Source: AC-32 sp963746155 | Lineage (GTDB): Bacteria > Actinomycetota > Thermoleophilia > Gaiellales > Gaiellaceae | Assembly (NCBI GenBank): GCA_963746155.1 | Contig: CAVVAB010000003.1 | Location: forward strand, 1 to 38,055 | Direction: 5' to 3' | DNA length: 38,055 bases | In this document: one piece after another, positions 15,608 through 23,418 of the stretch | Numbering within the stretch: position 1 is the stretch's first letter | How the letters are laid out: each line of letters opens with the position of its first letter | The notes under the pieces: generated by a model | Databases searched by the model: none | Told to the model about the DNA's origin: nothing | What the model saw: only the letters and a program-made list of their open reading frames with translations | Made by a program: the position numbers and the translations under genes

Positions 15608-16497
15608 GCGGGCAGCGCTTCGGCCAGCTCGGTGCGTTCGAGCAGCTCGAGTGCCGCGCCCTCGCGCAGGCCGCCGCGGGCGACCTCGAGCGGAACGTTC
15701 AGCAGCTGCTGGACCTGCGTGAGGATCAGCGCGCCCGCCGGGAGGACGGTCGCCCTCCACTGCGGGATCTCGTAGCGGCTCGCGATCCGCTTGGCCGGGA
15801 AGGACGACACGACCGAAAGCGCGAGCTGGAGCGTCTCGGCGTCCAGCCGCCGTCCGACGATTCGCCCGAGCGCGCGGGCGGTGCCTCCGGTCGCGAGCGC
15901 CTTCCTCGGCAGGGGCGGGACGAGCGCCTGGAACGTCCGCCTCACCTCGGCACGAGCCTCGGACAGCTCGGCCCGCGGCGGAGGATCCCCCGCAAGTAGT
16001 CGCCTGGTCAGCCTGAGCGACCCGATGTCGACCGAGCGAACCCAGCTCGGGATGCGCCCGGTGCCGACCGCGAGCTGCGTCGACCCGCCGCCCGCGTCGC
16101 ACACGGCCAGGCTCCCTCCGGGGATGCCCGCGGCAGCGACGGCGCCCGCGTAGCCCAGCCGTCCCTCCTCGGCCGCCGACAGGAGCCGCGTTTCCGTGCC
16201 GGTCCTGGCCGCGATTGCGTCGCGAAGATCCGCGCCGTTGCGCGCCTGGCGGCCGGGGGAGGTGAGCAGGACCGTGATCTCGGTCGCGCCGAGCTTGCGG
16301 GCCTTCCCGACCTCGCGTGCGACGGCGTCGGCCGCCCGCCCGAGCCGCTTGGCCGACAGCTCTCCGGTGCGCTCGACGTCCGCGCCGAGCGCCACGCGGA
16401 CGCGCTCCTCGTCGACGCGGCGAATCCCCGCGCCGTCGCGCTCGCCCACGAGCAGGCGCACGGTGTTCGAACCGACATCGACGACGGCGACTCTCAC
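15604..16497 (-). CDS. ppx: exopolyphosphatase Ppx/GppA family
   Basis: A 297-residue ASKHA-fold phosphatase that removes terminal phosphate from polyphosphate (or from pppGpp). The phosphate-1 loop is VAVVDVGSNTVRLLVGE at the N-terminus. AAEEGRLGYAGAV near residue 108 has the catalytic Glu. CDAGGGSTQLAVG near residue 134 is phosphate-2. The C-terminal HD-like domain of E. coli Ppx is absent, as in short actinobacterial Ppx proteins. I choose GTG 16497, preceded by AGGCGAGG at good spacing; a TTG at 16530 is possible. It follows ppk1 by 37 bases in the same direction and overlaps the convergent MutT1-like stop. Confidence 0.88.
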   Translation of the reverse strand: MRVAVVDVGSNTVRLLVGERDGAGIRRVDEERVRVALGADVERTGELSAKRLGRAADAVAREVGKARKLGATEITVLLTSPGRQARNGADLRDAIAARTGTETRLLSAAEEGRLGYAGAVAAAGIPGGSLAVCDAGGGSTQLAVGTGRIPSWVRSVDIGSLRLTRRLLAGDPPPRAELSEARAEVRRTFQALVPPLPRKALATGGTARALGRIVGRRLDAETLQLALSVVSSFPAKRIASRYEIPQWRATVLPAGALILTQVQQLLNVPLEVARGGLREGAALELLERTELAEALPA

Positions 16498-16534
16498 CGC
16501 GCCAATCCTCGCCTGCTCTGCGGACGGCAAGCCG

Positions 16535-18637
16535 CTACTCGGTGCTCACCGCCTGCCGTCGCGCGCGTGCCCGCGCGCGTGTGAGCAGAACCGACTGGGC
16601 GGCGCGGCGCCGCTCGTCCTTCTTCGGCGAGCAGCGCGTCCAGGAGCCGTCGCTGCCGAGCTCCCAGGCCTGGAAGTTGTCGGACTGCAGGGCGCTGAAG
16701 ATCGACTCGAGCTCCGACTGGAGCGGCCGCGAGTCGATCGGGGCGACGATCTCGATCCGGTGGTCGAGGTTCCGCGGCAGGAGGTCGGCGCTGCCGAGGA
16801 AGTAGTGCTTCTCCCCGTCCGCGTCGAAGATCAAGAAGCGGCTGTGCTCGAGGAATCGCCCGAGCACGCTCCGCACGGAGATGTTCTCGCTCATCCCCTT
16901 CACGCCCGGCCTGATCCCGCAGATGCGCCGGACGACGACGTCGATCTTCGCGCCGGCGTTCGACGCGCGGTAGAGCGCCTCGATCATCTCCGCGTCGTGG
17001 ACGCCGTTGACCTTGATCTGGATGTGCGCGTCCTTCCCGGCGCGCGCGGCCTTCGTCACGCGCTCGATCTCCTCGAGCAGCCGGCTGCGCAGGTTGAACG
17101 GCGACACGAGCAGCCGCTGGAACTCCTGCGGGCGCCCGAAGCCGGTCAGGTAGTTGAAGAGGTCGGCGACCTCGGACGCGATCTCCTCGTCGGCCGTGAA
17201 CAGGCCGAGGTCCTCGTAGAGCCTCGCCGTCAGCGCGTGGTAGTTGCCCGTCCCGATGTGCACGTAGCGCCGCAGGCCGTCCGCCTCGCGGCGAACGACG
17301 AGCGTCGACTTGGCGTGGATCTTGAGGCCCGGAAGCCCGTGCACGACGTGCACGCCCGCCTGCTCGAGCCGCTGCGACCAGCTGATGTTGCGCCCCTCGT
17401 CGAAGCGCGCCTTCAGCTCGACGAGGCACACGGTCTGCTTGCCGGCCTCGGCGGCCTTGATCAGCGAGGGCGCGAGCGCGGAGTCGTCGCTCGTCCGGTA
17501 GACGGTCGTCTTGAGCGCGCGGACGCCGGGATCGTCGGCGGCCTGCGCCACGAACGCCTCGACGCTCGTCGCGAAGGAGTCGTAGGGAAGGTGGACGAGC
17601 GAGTCCTTCGCCTTGAGGTCGGAGAAGAGCGGGGCGGCGGTGCTGCTGAACGGGCGCCTGGAGACGCCGACCCACGGCTCGAACTTCAGCTCTGGCCTGT
17701 CGAGCCTCGCGATCTGCGACACGTCCGCGAGGTCGAGCATCCCGCGCACCGGGTAGACCTGGTCGTCCTCGAGCCCGAGGCCGTCCTTGAGCTCCTCGAG
17801 CATCGCCTGCGAGATCGAGGCGGAGACCTCGACGCGGACGCAGTCGCCGAAGCGCCGGCGCCGGAGCTCGTGCTGCAGCGCTTCGAGCAGGTCGTCGGCC
17901 TCGTCGGAGAGCTCGAAGTCCGCGTCGCGGGTGACGCGGAACATCGCCCGCTCGAGGATCTCCATCCCCGGGAAGAGCCTCGGGAGGAAGTGGCCGATCG
18001 CGTCCTCGAGCGCGATCAACGCCTCGTGCTTCCCGACGGTGAGGAAGCGCGGGATCGGCTCGGGCACCTTGACGCGCGCGAACCGCTCCTCCTCGGTCAC
18101 CGGGTCGCGCACGAAGAGCCCGAGGCTGAGCGAGAGCCCCGAGATGTACGGAAACGGCTGCCCTGGCCCGACCGCCAGGGGCGTCAGGACGGGGAAGACG
18201 TCGTGCTCGAACACCCGCTCCAGGTCGGCCAGATCCTTTGCGGCGAGGTCGTCGACCTTTGCGATCGAGATGCCTCGCTCGGCGAGCGACGGGCAGAGCT
18301 CCTCCTTCCAGAGCTTCGACTGGCGGCGCATCAGGTCGAGCGCGCGCTCGCGGATGTCGCGGAGCGTCTCCTGCGGCGTGCGCCCGTCGGGCGAGCGCGG
18401 AGCGATCCCCGACGCGGCCTGATCCATCAGCCCGGCGACGCGCACCATGAAGAACTCGTCGAGGTTGCTCGACTGGATCGAGCAGAAGTTCACGCGCTCG
18501 AGCAGCGGCACGCTCGGGTCGGACGCGAGCTCGAAGACGCGCGCGTCGAAGTCGAGTCGGGAGAGCTCGCGGTTCAGGATCCGGTCGAACGCCACTGACT
18601 CAACGGTAGTGGAAGGTTTCGCAGTCGTCTTCGGCAT
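16535..18637 (-). CDS. ppk1: polyphosphate kinase 1
   Basis: A 700-residue enzyme that polymerises ATP gamma-phosphate into polyphosphate. The N-terminal domain begins FDRILNRELSRLDFDARVFE and includes SSNLDEFFMVRVAGLMDQ. The catalytic C-terminal domains contain ALKTTVYRTSDDSAL, LKIHAKSTLVVRRE with the autophosphorylated histidine, YVHIGTGNYH, LFTADEEIASEVADLFNYL, and INGVHD-type PLD-like elements (VNGVHDAEMIEAL). Length is typical of the family. ATG 18637 is preceded by GGGAGA with 8-base spacing. A PHO-like operator lies upstream (18670-18708). ppx follows on the same strand. Confidence 0.95.
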   Translation of the reverse strand: MPKTTAKPSTTVESVAFDRILNRELSRLDFDARVFELASDPSVPLLERVNFCSIQSSNLDEFFMVRVAGLMDQAASGIAPRSPDGRTPQETLRDIRERALDLMRRQSKLWKEELCPSLAERGISIAKVDDLAAKDLADLERVFEHDVFPVLTPLAVGPGQPFPYISGLSLSLGLFVRDPVTEEERFARVKVPEPIPRFLTVGKHEALIALEDAIGHFLPRLFPGMEILERAMFRVTRDADFELSDEADDLLEALQHELRRRRFGDCVRVEVSASISQAMLEELKDGLGLEDDQVYPVRGMLDLADVSQIARLDRPELKFEPWVGVSRRPFSSTAAPLFSDLKAKDSLVHLPYDSFATSVEAFVAQAADDPGVRALKTTVYRTSDDSALAPSLIKAAEAGKQTVCLVELKARFDEGRNISWSQRLEQAGVHVVHGLPGLKIHAKSTLVVRREADGLRRYVHIGTGNYHALTARLYEDLGLFTADEEIASEVADLFNYLTGFGRPQEFQRLLVSPFNLRSRLLEEIERVTKAARAGKDAHIQIKVNGVHDAEMIEALYRASNAGAKIDVVVRRICGIRPGVKGMSENISVRSVLGRFLEHSRFLIFDADGEKHYFLGSADLLPRNLDHRIEIVAPIDSRPLQSELESIFSALQSDNFQAWELGSDGSWTRCSPKKDERRRAAQSVLLTRARARARRQAVSTE

Positions 18638-18669
18638 TTGTCGAGTCTCCCACACGGGTGTTCAGATCG

Positions 18670-18708
18670 GCGCAACGTCGTGTGAACAGGTGGTTACAAA
18701 CTGGTGTC
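18670..18708 (-). promoter_or_regulatory. PHO-box-like direct repeats upstream of ppk1
   Basis: On the minus strand, GACACCA (18708-18702), GTAACCA (18697-18691), GTTCACA (18687-18681) and GTTGCGC (18676-18670) repeat with periods of 11, 10 and 11. The first and third are identical to the repeats upstream of the CHAD gene and the second differs by one base, in the same order and spacing. The array also lies upstream of the divergent small membrane protein gene, next to its expected -35 position. Confidence 0.65.
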
Positions 18709-18733
18709 GCCGCACACCGCCTAACGAGGGTGT

Positions 18734-18739
18734 TACGGT
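18734..18739 (+). promoter_or_regulatory. -10 box TACGGT, leaderless promoter
   Basis: TACGGT is followed after 7 bases (TGCCGCC) by the GTG start at 18747. The arrangement closely matches the coxM promoter (TACGAT, then TACCGCC, then ATG). Confidence 0.4.
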
Positions 18740-18746
18740 TGCCGCC

Positions 18747-18959
18747 GTGAGCGACGACGGCCTCGGCTTCAAGTTCTTCGTCAAGTTGGCGGGGATCGTC
18801 ATGCTCTGCGGCCTGGCCGGCCTGATCCTCTTCCTGATCCTGTCGAAGGCGATCTACGCCTGGGGCTTCCTGGGCGGCTTCCTCGCGTTCGCGCTCCTGC
18901 TGCTCGCCGTCGGCTGGGTCTGGGACCGGCGCGGCGAGCGCTGGAACCGCGACGAATAG
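18747..18959 (+). CDS. small two-TM membrane protein
   Basis: A 70-residue protein with a short polar N-terminus (MSDDGLGFKFF) and two hydrophobic segments (LAGIVMLCGLAGLILFLIL and WGFLGGFLAFALLLLAVGW). The charged tail is DRRGERWNRDE, consistent with both ends cytoplasmic. There is no recognised domain. It diverges from ppk1 across the PHO-like repeats, so phosphate-linked expression is possible. The GTG start is supported by a nearby -10 box and by the fall into non-gene-like sequence upstream. Confidence 0.65.
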   Translation: MSDDGLGFKFFVKLAGIVMLCGLAGLILFLILSKAIYAWGFLGGFLAFALLLLAVGWVWDRRGERWNRDE

Positions 18960-18981
18960 CGGCTCCGGCCTAGAAAGCGCA

Positions 18982-19037
18982 GAGCAGGCCGACTGGGGTA
19001 GAGACCCCTTCTTCGCGCTACCAGGGTCGGCCTGCTC
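18982..19037. terminator. large two-tier hairpin between convergent genes
   Basis: GAGCAGGCCGAC (18982-18993) pairs perfectly with GTCGGCCTGCTC (19026-19037). Inside is a smaller hairpin GGGG-TAGAGA-CCCC (18995-19008). It lies between convergent genes ending at 18959 and 19050, so it likely terminates both strands. No T-tract follows. Confidence 0.6.
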
Positions 19038-19049
19038 GGTTCCCTGTCC

Positions 19050-19454
19050 TTACGTGCGTCCCGTCGCCTCGTTCCAGCGAACCATCAGCGCGTAGAGGAC
19101 GACGCCGTTCAGGGTCAGCACGATCAGCGTCCAGAGCGGATAGGCGCTGTTACCGACCCAGCCGAGATTCACGAAGAACGTGAGCGTCCCGACCACGATC
19201 GCGAACCAGCGCGCCCAGCCTGAGCCGGCCAGGAGGCCGAAGCCCGCGAGGACGATGACGATGCCCCAGAGCAGCGTTACCCAGCCCCAGTGGCTGACGT
19301 CGTGAATGAGGACCATCTGATCCCTCGTGACCGTGTAGTAGCGGTCGTTGATGATCGCGACCAGGCCCGCGAAGAAATCGAGCGAGCCGATCACGACCAT
19401 CAGCAGTCCGGCGAATGCGATCCAGCCGGACCAGGCCCCACTGTTGCCATCCAT
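19050..19454 (-). CDS. four-TM small membrane protein, tandem copy A
   Basis: A 134-residue membrane protein with four hydrophobic segments: WIAFAGLLMVVIGSLDFFAG, WGWVTLLWGIVIVLAGFGLL, WFAIVVGTLTFFVNLGW and LWTLIVLTLNGVVLYALMV. An extracytoplasmic loop lies around NDRYYTVTRDQ. It resembles the DUF7144-type small membrane proteins of actinobacteria. Function is unknown. I choose ATG 19454 because it aligns with copy B and has AAGGGA upstream. The C-terminal tail (RWNEATGRT) differs from copy B although the core DNA is identical. It is the last gene before a bidirectional terminator. Confidence 0.8.
   Translation of the reverse strand: MDGNSGAWSGWIAFAGLLMVVIGSLDFFAGLVAIINDRYYTVTRDQMVLIHDVSHWGWVTLLWGIVIVLAGFGLLAGSGWARWFAIVVGTLTFFVNLGWVGNSAYPLWTLIVLTLNGVVLYALMVRWNEATGRT
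19091..19446. repeat. 356-bp perfect direct repeat, unit 1
   Basis: Identical base for base to 19537-19892 (offset 446). It covers most of copy A. Divergence begins abruptly at both ends. Confidence 0.95.
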
Positions 19455-19486
19455 TCCGTATCCCTTCTGTGACGGGTCTGTCACTG

Positions 19487-19900
19487 TCAGTTAGCCGCGA
19501 GGCTCTCCTTGGCATCGCTCCAGTGGACCATCAGGGCGTAGAGGACGACGCCGTTCAGGGTCAGCACGATCAGCGTCCAGAGCGGATAGGCGCTGTTACC
19601 GACCCAGCCGAGATTCACGAAGAACGTGAGCGTCCCGACCACGATCGCGAACCAGCGCGCCCAGCCTGAGCCGGCCAGGAGGCCGAAGCCCGCGAGGACG
19701 ATGACGATGCCCCAGAGCAGCGTTACCCAGCCCCAGTGGCTGACGTCGTGAATGAGGACCATCTGATCCCTCGTGACCGTGTAGTAGCGGTCGTTGATGA
19801 TCGCGACCAGGCCCGCGAAGAAATCGAGCGAGCCGATCACGACCATCAGCAGTCCGGCGAATGCGATCCAGCCGGACCAGGCCCCACTGTTGCTGTCCAT
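19487..19900 (-). CDS. four-TM small membrane protein, tandem copy B
   Basis: A 137-residue near-twin of the adjacent downstream gene. The two share the same protein from SGAWSGW through YALMV and 356 identical consecutive bases. It differs only at the N-terminal third residue and in a longer tail (HWSDAKESLAAN). It has a strong AAGGAGG ribosome-binding site before ATG 19900. Thirty-two bases separate it from copy A, so the two are probably co-transcribed. Confidence 0.8.
   Translation of the reverse strand: MDSNSGAWSGWIAFAGLLMVVIGSLDFFAGLVAIINDRYYTVTRDQMVLIHDVSHWGWVTLLWGIVIVLAGFGLLAGSGWARWFAIVVGTLTFFVNLGWVGNSAYPLWTLIVLTLNGVVLYALMVHWSDAKESLAAN
19537..19892. repeat. 356-bp perfect direct repeat, unit 2
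   Basis: Second unit of the perfect tandem repeat, inside copy B. Flanking sequences, including both gene tails, are clearly different from unit 1. Confidence 0.95.
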
Positions 19901-19959
19901 TCCCTGCCCTCCTTGTGGGTTTGCGCGGCGCGACCATACAAGACTAAGGCGCGCCCAGG

Positions 19960-20424
19960 CTAGTGCCCGAGCTTGGCCTCGATTGCGTCCAAGCGCTGCT
20001 CAATTCGACGTAGCGAGGCCATTGCCTCCGCCAGCTCTTCGGTCCGCTGCTGCCGTTCCTCCTCGGAGGCCGCGTCCCGCTCCGTGGTGACGAAGAGCGA
20101 CGTGACGATCGCCGTCACGAACGTGAGAAACGTCACGCCGAGCAGGATCACGAGACTGCCCAGGACGCGCCCCCAGGTCGAGTGCGGCACTACATCCCCG
20201 TAGCCCACCGTGGAGATCGTCTGCACCGCCCACCACACCGAGATGCCGAAGCTCGGGAAGTCCTCGCCGTCGAGCAGCGTCATGGCGAATGCCGCGGTCA
20301 GGCACAACCCCACGGTCACGAACACGAGGTACGGAAAGATGCGCCGGTTTGCGACGGCGCGGCCCATGCGCCTTTGCCAGTTCAGGCGATGGTGGAGGCG
20401 GGGACGCTGCTTCGGCCCGTCCAT
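19960..20424 (-). CDS. two-TM potassium channel (ion_trans_2 type)
   Basis: A 154-residue KcsA-like subunit. The first membrane helix is PYLVFVTVGLCLTAAFAMTL. The pore helix and selectivity filter are WWAVQTISTVGYGDVVP with an intact TVGYGD. The second helix is VLGSLVILLGVTFLTFVTAIV. The C-terminal helix (EEERQQRTEELAEAMASL, RRIEQRLDAIEAKL) looks like a coiled coil for tetramer assembly. There is no RCK/TrkA-N domain. Predicted function is potassium efflux or uptake as a homotetramer in the cytoplasmic membrane. The start at ATG 20424 lacks a clear ribosome-binding site; ATG 20367 is an alternative. Confidence 0.9.
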   Translation of the reverse strand: MDGPKQRPRLHHRLNWQRRMGRAVANRRIFPYLVFVTVGLCLTAAFAMTLLDGEDFPSFGISVWWAVQTISTVGYGDVVPHSTWGRVLGSLVILLGVTFLTFVTAIVTSLFVTTERDAASEEERQQRTEELAEAMASLRRIEQRLDAIEAKLGH

Positions 20425-20455
20425 TTGGCGCCACGTTCGCAAACAGGCCGGACAG

Positions 20456-22365
20456 TCAGGCCGGGGTGACTTCTGCCGGAAGCTCCTCGCGCGGAGGCTC
20501 GCGCTCAGCGAGGTGCTCGCGCGCGAGGACGTCGTAGTAGACGTAGGTCGTCGTGATGCCCACGAGCGGCATCGCGACCGCGTACACGATTCCCGAGACC
20601 GCGTTGACGACCGCGAACGACGCGCTCGTGCCGAGCAGCAGGAGGCCGCCGAGCAGGGGGCCGGAGACGAGCACGAGGGCGGCAGTGCCGACGACGAGGG
20701 AGAGGACCTTGAACCACTCGCGCCGCACCAGCTGTCCGCTCCGCCGGAGGGCATGGAAACCGCTCGTGGACTCGAGCTCGACGCAGGGGGCGATCAGCGC
20801 CCACCGGACCGCGACCACGAGCGCGATCGGGATCAGGAACACCGAGAGCGTGAGCAGGCTCACGAGCGGAACGGCGACGAGGAGCGCGAGGAACAGGGGT
20901 TTGATCGCGTCGACCACGAGCCGGTAGGCGCCGATCACGCCGATGTCCCGGCCCGCGTCGATCTCGGCCATCGCGCGCGCGGCTGCGGCCTGGACGAACG
21001 TGAGCCCGAGCAGGCTGAGGATCGTGCCGATCGCGAGCACGATCCACGCGCGTCCCCCGCCGCCCTCTCCCCCGGAGGAGAGGCCGAGGAACGACGAGGC
21101 GCTGACGATCCCGGTCTGCAGCAGCGTCACGAGGATCGAGACCGGGATCGTGACCAGGCCGATGCAGATGAACAGCACGGGCCGCTTCAGGTACATGCGC
21201 CACGTGGCCGTGACCGTCTGGCCCCACGATCGGCGCCGGGCCAGGCGGAGCGGCGTGCTCGGCGTCCACGTCGTCCGCGAGCAGAGCCACGCGATCAGGA
21301 TCGCCAGCGCGGCCAGGACGCCGAGCGTGAGCACCGCGTTGTTCGCGAGCCGCCTGACGAGGTTCGACCCGGTCTCGACGGCGCCGCAGAACGAGCCCGT
21401 CGCGGCCGTGCCGAGGGCGCCGCCGGCCGGGATCCCGTAGCTCCGGTCACGCCAGTTCTCGGACCAGGTGATCGGCTCGGTCCACTGCTCCTTCATGTTC
21501 GGGCCCGGTGGGGCCGTTGAAGAACGCCGGCTGGAGCTCACCCCAGCGGCCCTCGAACGCGATCCACGGATACGCCTTGTAAGCGGCGGCGGGATCGCTC
21601 GGGATCGTGTCGACCACGGGCCGGATCTGCGTGCTCGGGCCGCGCGTGTCGTCACAGCCCACTCCCTCCGACGCCGAGCGCCCGAGAAAGAGCGCGGAGT
21701 CGTAGAAGTTCGCGTGCGAGCCGTCCGCCGCGTAGACGACCGGGTGCGTCCCGCCGACCCTGTTCAGCTTCTCGTCGTCCCACGCCGAGCGCTCGGCCCC
21801 TTCGTGCTGGGAGTAGCCCACCTCGGTCGGGTGGGTCTCGAGCGCCTGCTGCGCATCGGGCGCGTCGAAGTTGAGCTGGATCATCTCCCAGTCGCCCTCG
21901 TGGGTGTTGTTGAAGTCGTTGAAGGGGTAGAAGAACCAGTACTGCAGCGCGAGGCGGCCCTTCTCGGTTGCGACGTGCGCGTAGGTCGTCGGCTTCGTGC
22001 CCTGCGTGACTCTGCGCGCCCACTGCTCGTAGCTGCAGCCGGGCCTGAGCGGGTTACCAGGGAAGTCGAGGTGATACTCGTAAAGCCCCTTGCCGAGGTC
22101 GGCCCCGGTGGGGGCGATCTTGACGAGATCCGACCCGGTCCACGGGCCGCGCAGCGCGACCGTGGGCTCGCCGAGGATCGCGTTGATGTCGATCGGGCGG
22201 TACGGCTCACCCGGTCCGCACTCCTCCTTCTGCTCGACCAGGCGCACGACCGGCGCGTAGCGGTCGGCGAGCTCCTGCTCGGGCCCGCCGGCCGCGCTCG
22301 CGACCCCGGTCACGGCGAGGCTCGACGAGGGCGATCGCGGCGGCGAGTGCTGCGAGGCGGCGCAT
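20456..22365 (-). CDS. Vps62-like domain fused to multi-TM membrane domain (two frameshifts)
   Basis: Restoring one surplus base near 22325 and one near 21500 gives an open reading of 635 residues. Order: signal peptide (MRRLAALAAAIALV, then SLAVTGVASAAGG). Next is a Vps62/DUF946-like domain of about 260 residues (ADRYAPVVRLVEQ, YWFFYPFNDFNNTHEGDWE, GYSQHEGAERSAW, VVYAADGSHANFY). Then one TM helix (NNAVLTLGVLAALAILIAW) and about five more helices (from RPVLFICIGLVTIPVSILV to VNAVSGIVYAVAMPLVGI), similar to glycerophosphodiesterase-type membrane domains. The Vps62-like part should face outside. Function is unknown. It starts 10 bases after BrkB. Confidence 0.7.
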
Positions 22366-22374
22366 CGGCGGAGC

Positions 22375-23285
22375 CTAACCGGGTGGCGGCGGCTTGCCCT
22401 TCGGCGGGTCGGGCGTTGGCTGCAGGACGAAAAGGCCGAGGAACGCGCGCTTGAGCTGGGTCAGCAGCGGTGCCGCGGGGCCGTCCGGCGGCCGTGCCCA
22501 GGCCGCTGCGACCTCGGCGCCAAGCAGCAGGGCGCGACGAGTAGAGGTAGATCGAGTAGAGGAAAACCAGCGCCGCCGTGAGCGAGCCGTAGACGACGCT
22601 GAGCCGCGTCGCCCGCTCGTAGAGGAAGCCGGAGGCAAGCGCGATCAACTGGAAGAAAATCGCGGTCACGATCGCTCCCGCGAGGCCGTCGCGGATCCGC
22701 AGGCCGCGAGCGGGGACAAACCGGTAGAGGAGCAGGACGACCACGATCGAGAGGCCGAAGGCGGCCAGCCGGACCAGGCCGTCCGAGAGCGTTCCGGCGC
22801 CGATGTCCGCGGCGCTCGCGACGCCTCCGCCGGCCGTGTGGACGAGCTGTCCGAGGACGGTGATCCCGGCCGTGACCAGCACGAGCGCGGCGGTGCCGAC
22901 GACCAGCACGAGGTCAACGGCCTTCCCGCGCGCCATCGGCCGCGAGTGGGTCACGCCCATGGCCGACTCGAGGCCCTGCCTGATCGCGCCCATCATCCCC
23001 GTCGCCGCCCAGGCGAACACCGCCAGGCTGACGAGCCCCGCGGCGCTCGCCGGCGTCGCGATCGCGGTGACAGCGTCCTCGACGTCGTTGCGGCCGGCCA
23101 CCGAGACCGGCAGCGCGTCGACGATCGTCTTCGTCGACGTCGTGCCGGACGCCGTCGTCCTGGAGCACGAGCCCGAAGATCGAGACGAGCACGATCGCCA
23201 GCGGCACGATCGAGAACAGGACCCGGTAGGCGATCGCGGCTGCGTGCTGGGCGCAGTGGTCAGCGAAGAACCGATCGACCGCCAC
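22375..23285 (-). CDS. YihY/BrkB-family membrane protein (two frameshifts)
   Basis: An integral membrane protein of the YihY/virulence-factor-BrkB family. Adjusting one surplus base near 23140 and one near 22535 gives 302 residues with about six helices. Landmarks are HAAAIAYRVLFSIVPLAIVL at the N-terminus, FAWAATGMMGAIRQGLESA, VVVLLLYRFVPARGLRIRD, AIVTAIFFQLIALASGFL and the family-typical ALLLGAEVAAAW near the end. The GTG at 23285 is chosen because GGGGGAG lies 8 bases upstream; an ATG at 23420 would add an unlikely 45-residue tail. The role of the family is debated. It heads the minus-strand membrane gene run. Confidence 0.8.
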
Positions 23286-23381
23286 AGGGGCGACTCCCCC
23301 GAACTTCTTGGCGATCGCGACGGGCCCGAGACAGGACCCTGCGACCCTAGCGTGCGGCGCGTGACGGGCTCGCTGTTCCCG

Positions 23382-23411
23382 TTGCAGCCGCTCGGCGCCG
23401 CCGAATACGAT
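23382..23411 (+). promoter_or_regulatory. sigma-70-type promoter of cox-like operon
   Basis: TTGCAG (23382-23387), an 18-bp spacer and TACGAT (23406-23411). The start codon of coxM follows after 7 bases, so the mRNA would be leaderless. There is no ribosome-binding site between. Confidence 0.6.
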
Positions 23412-23418
23412 TACCGCC

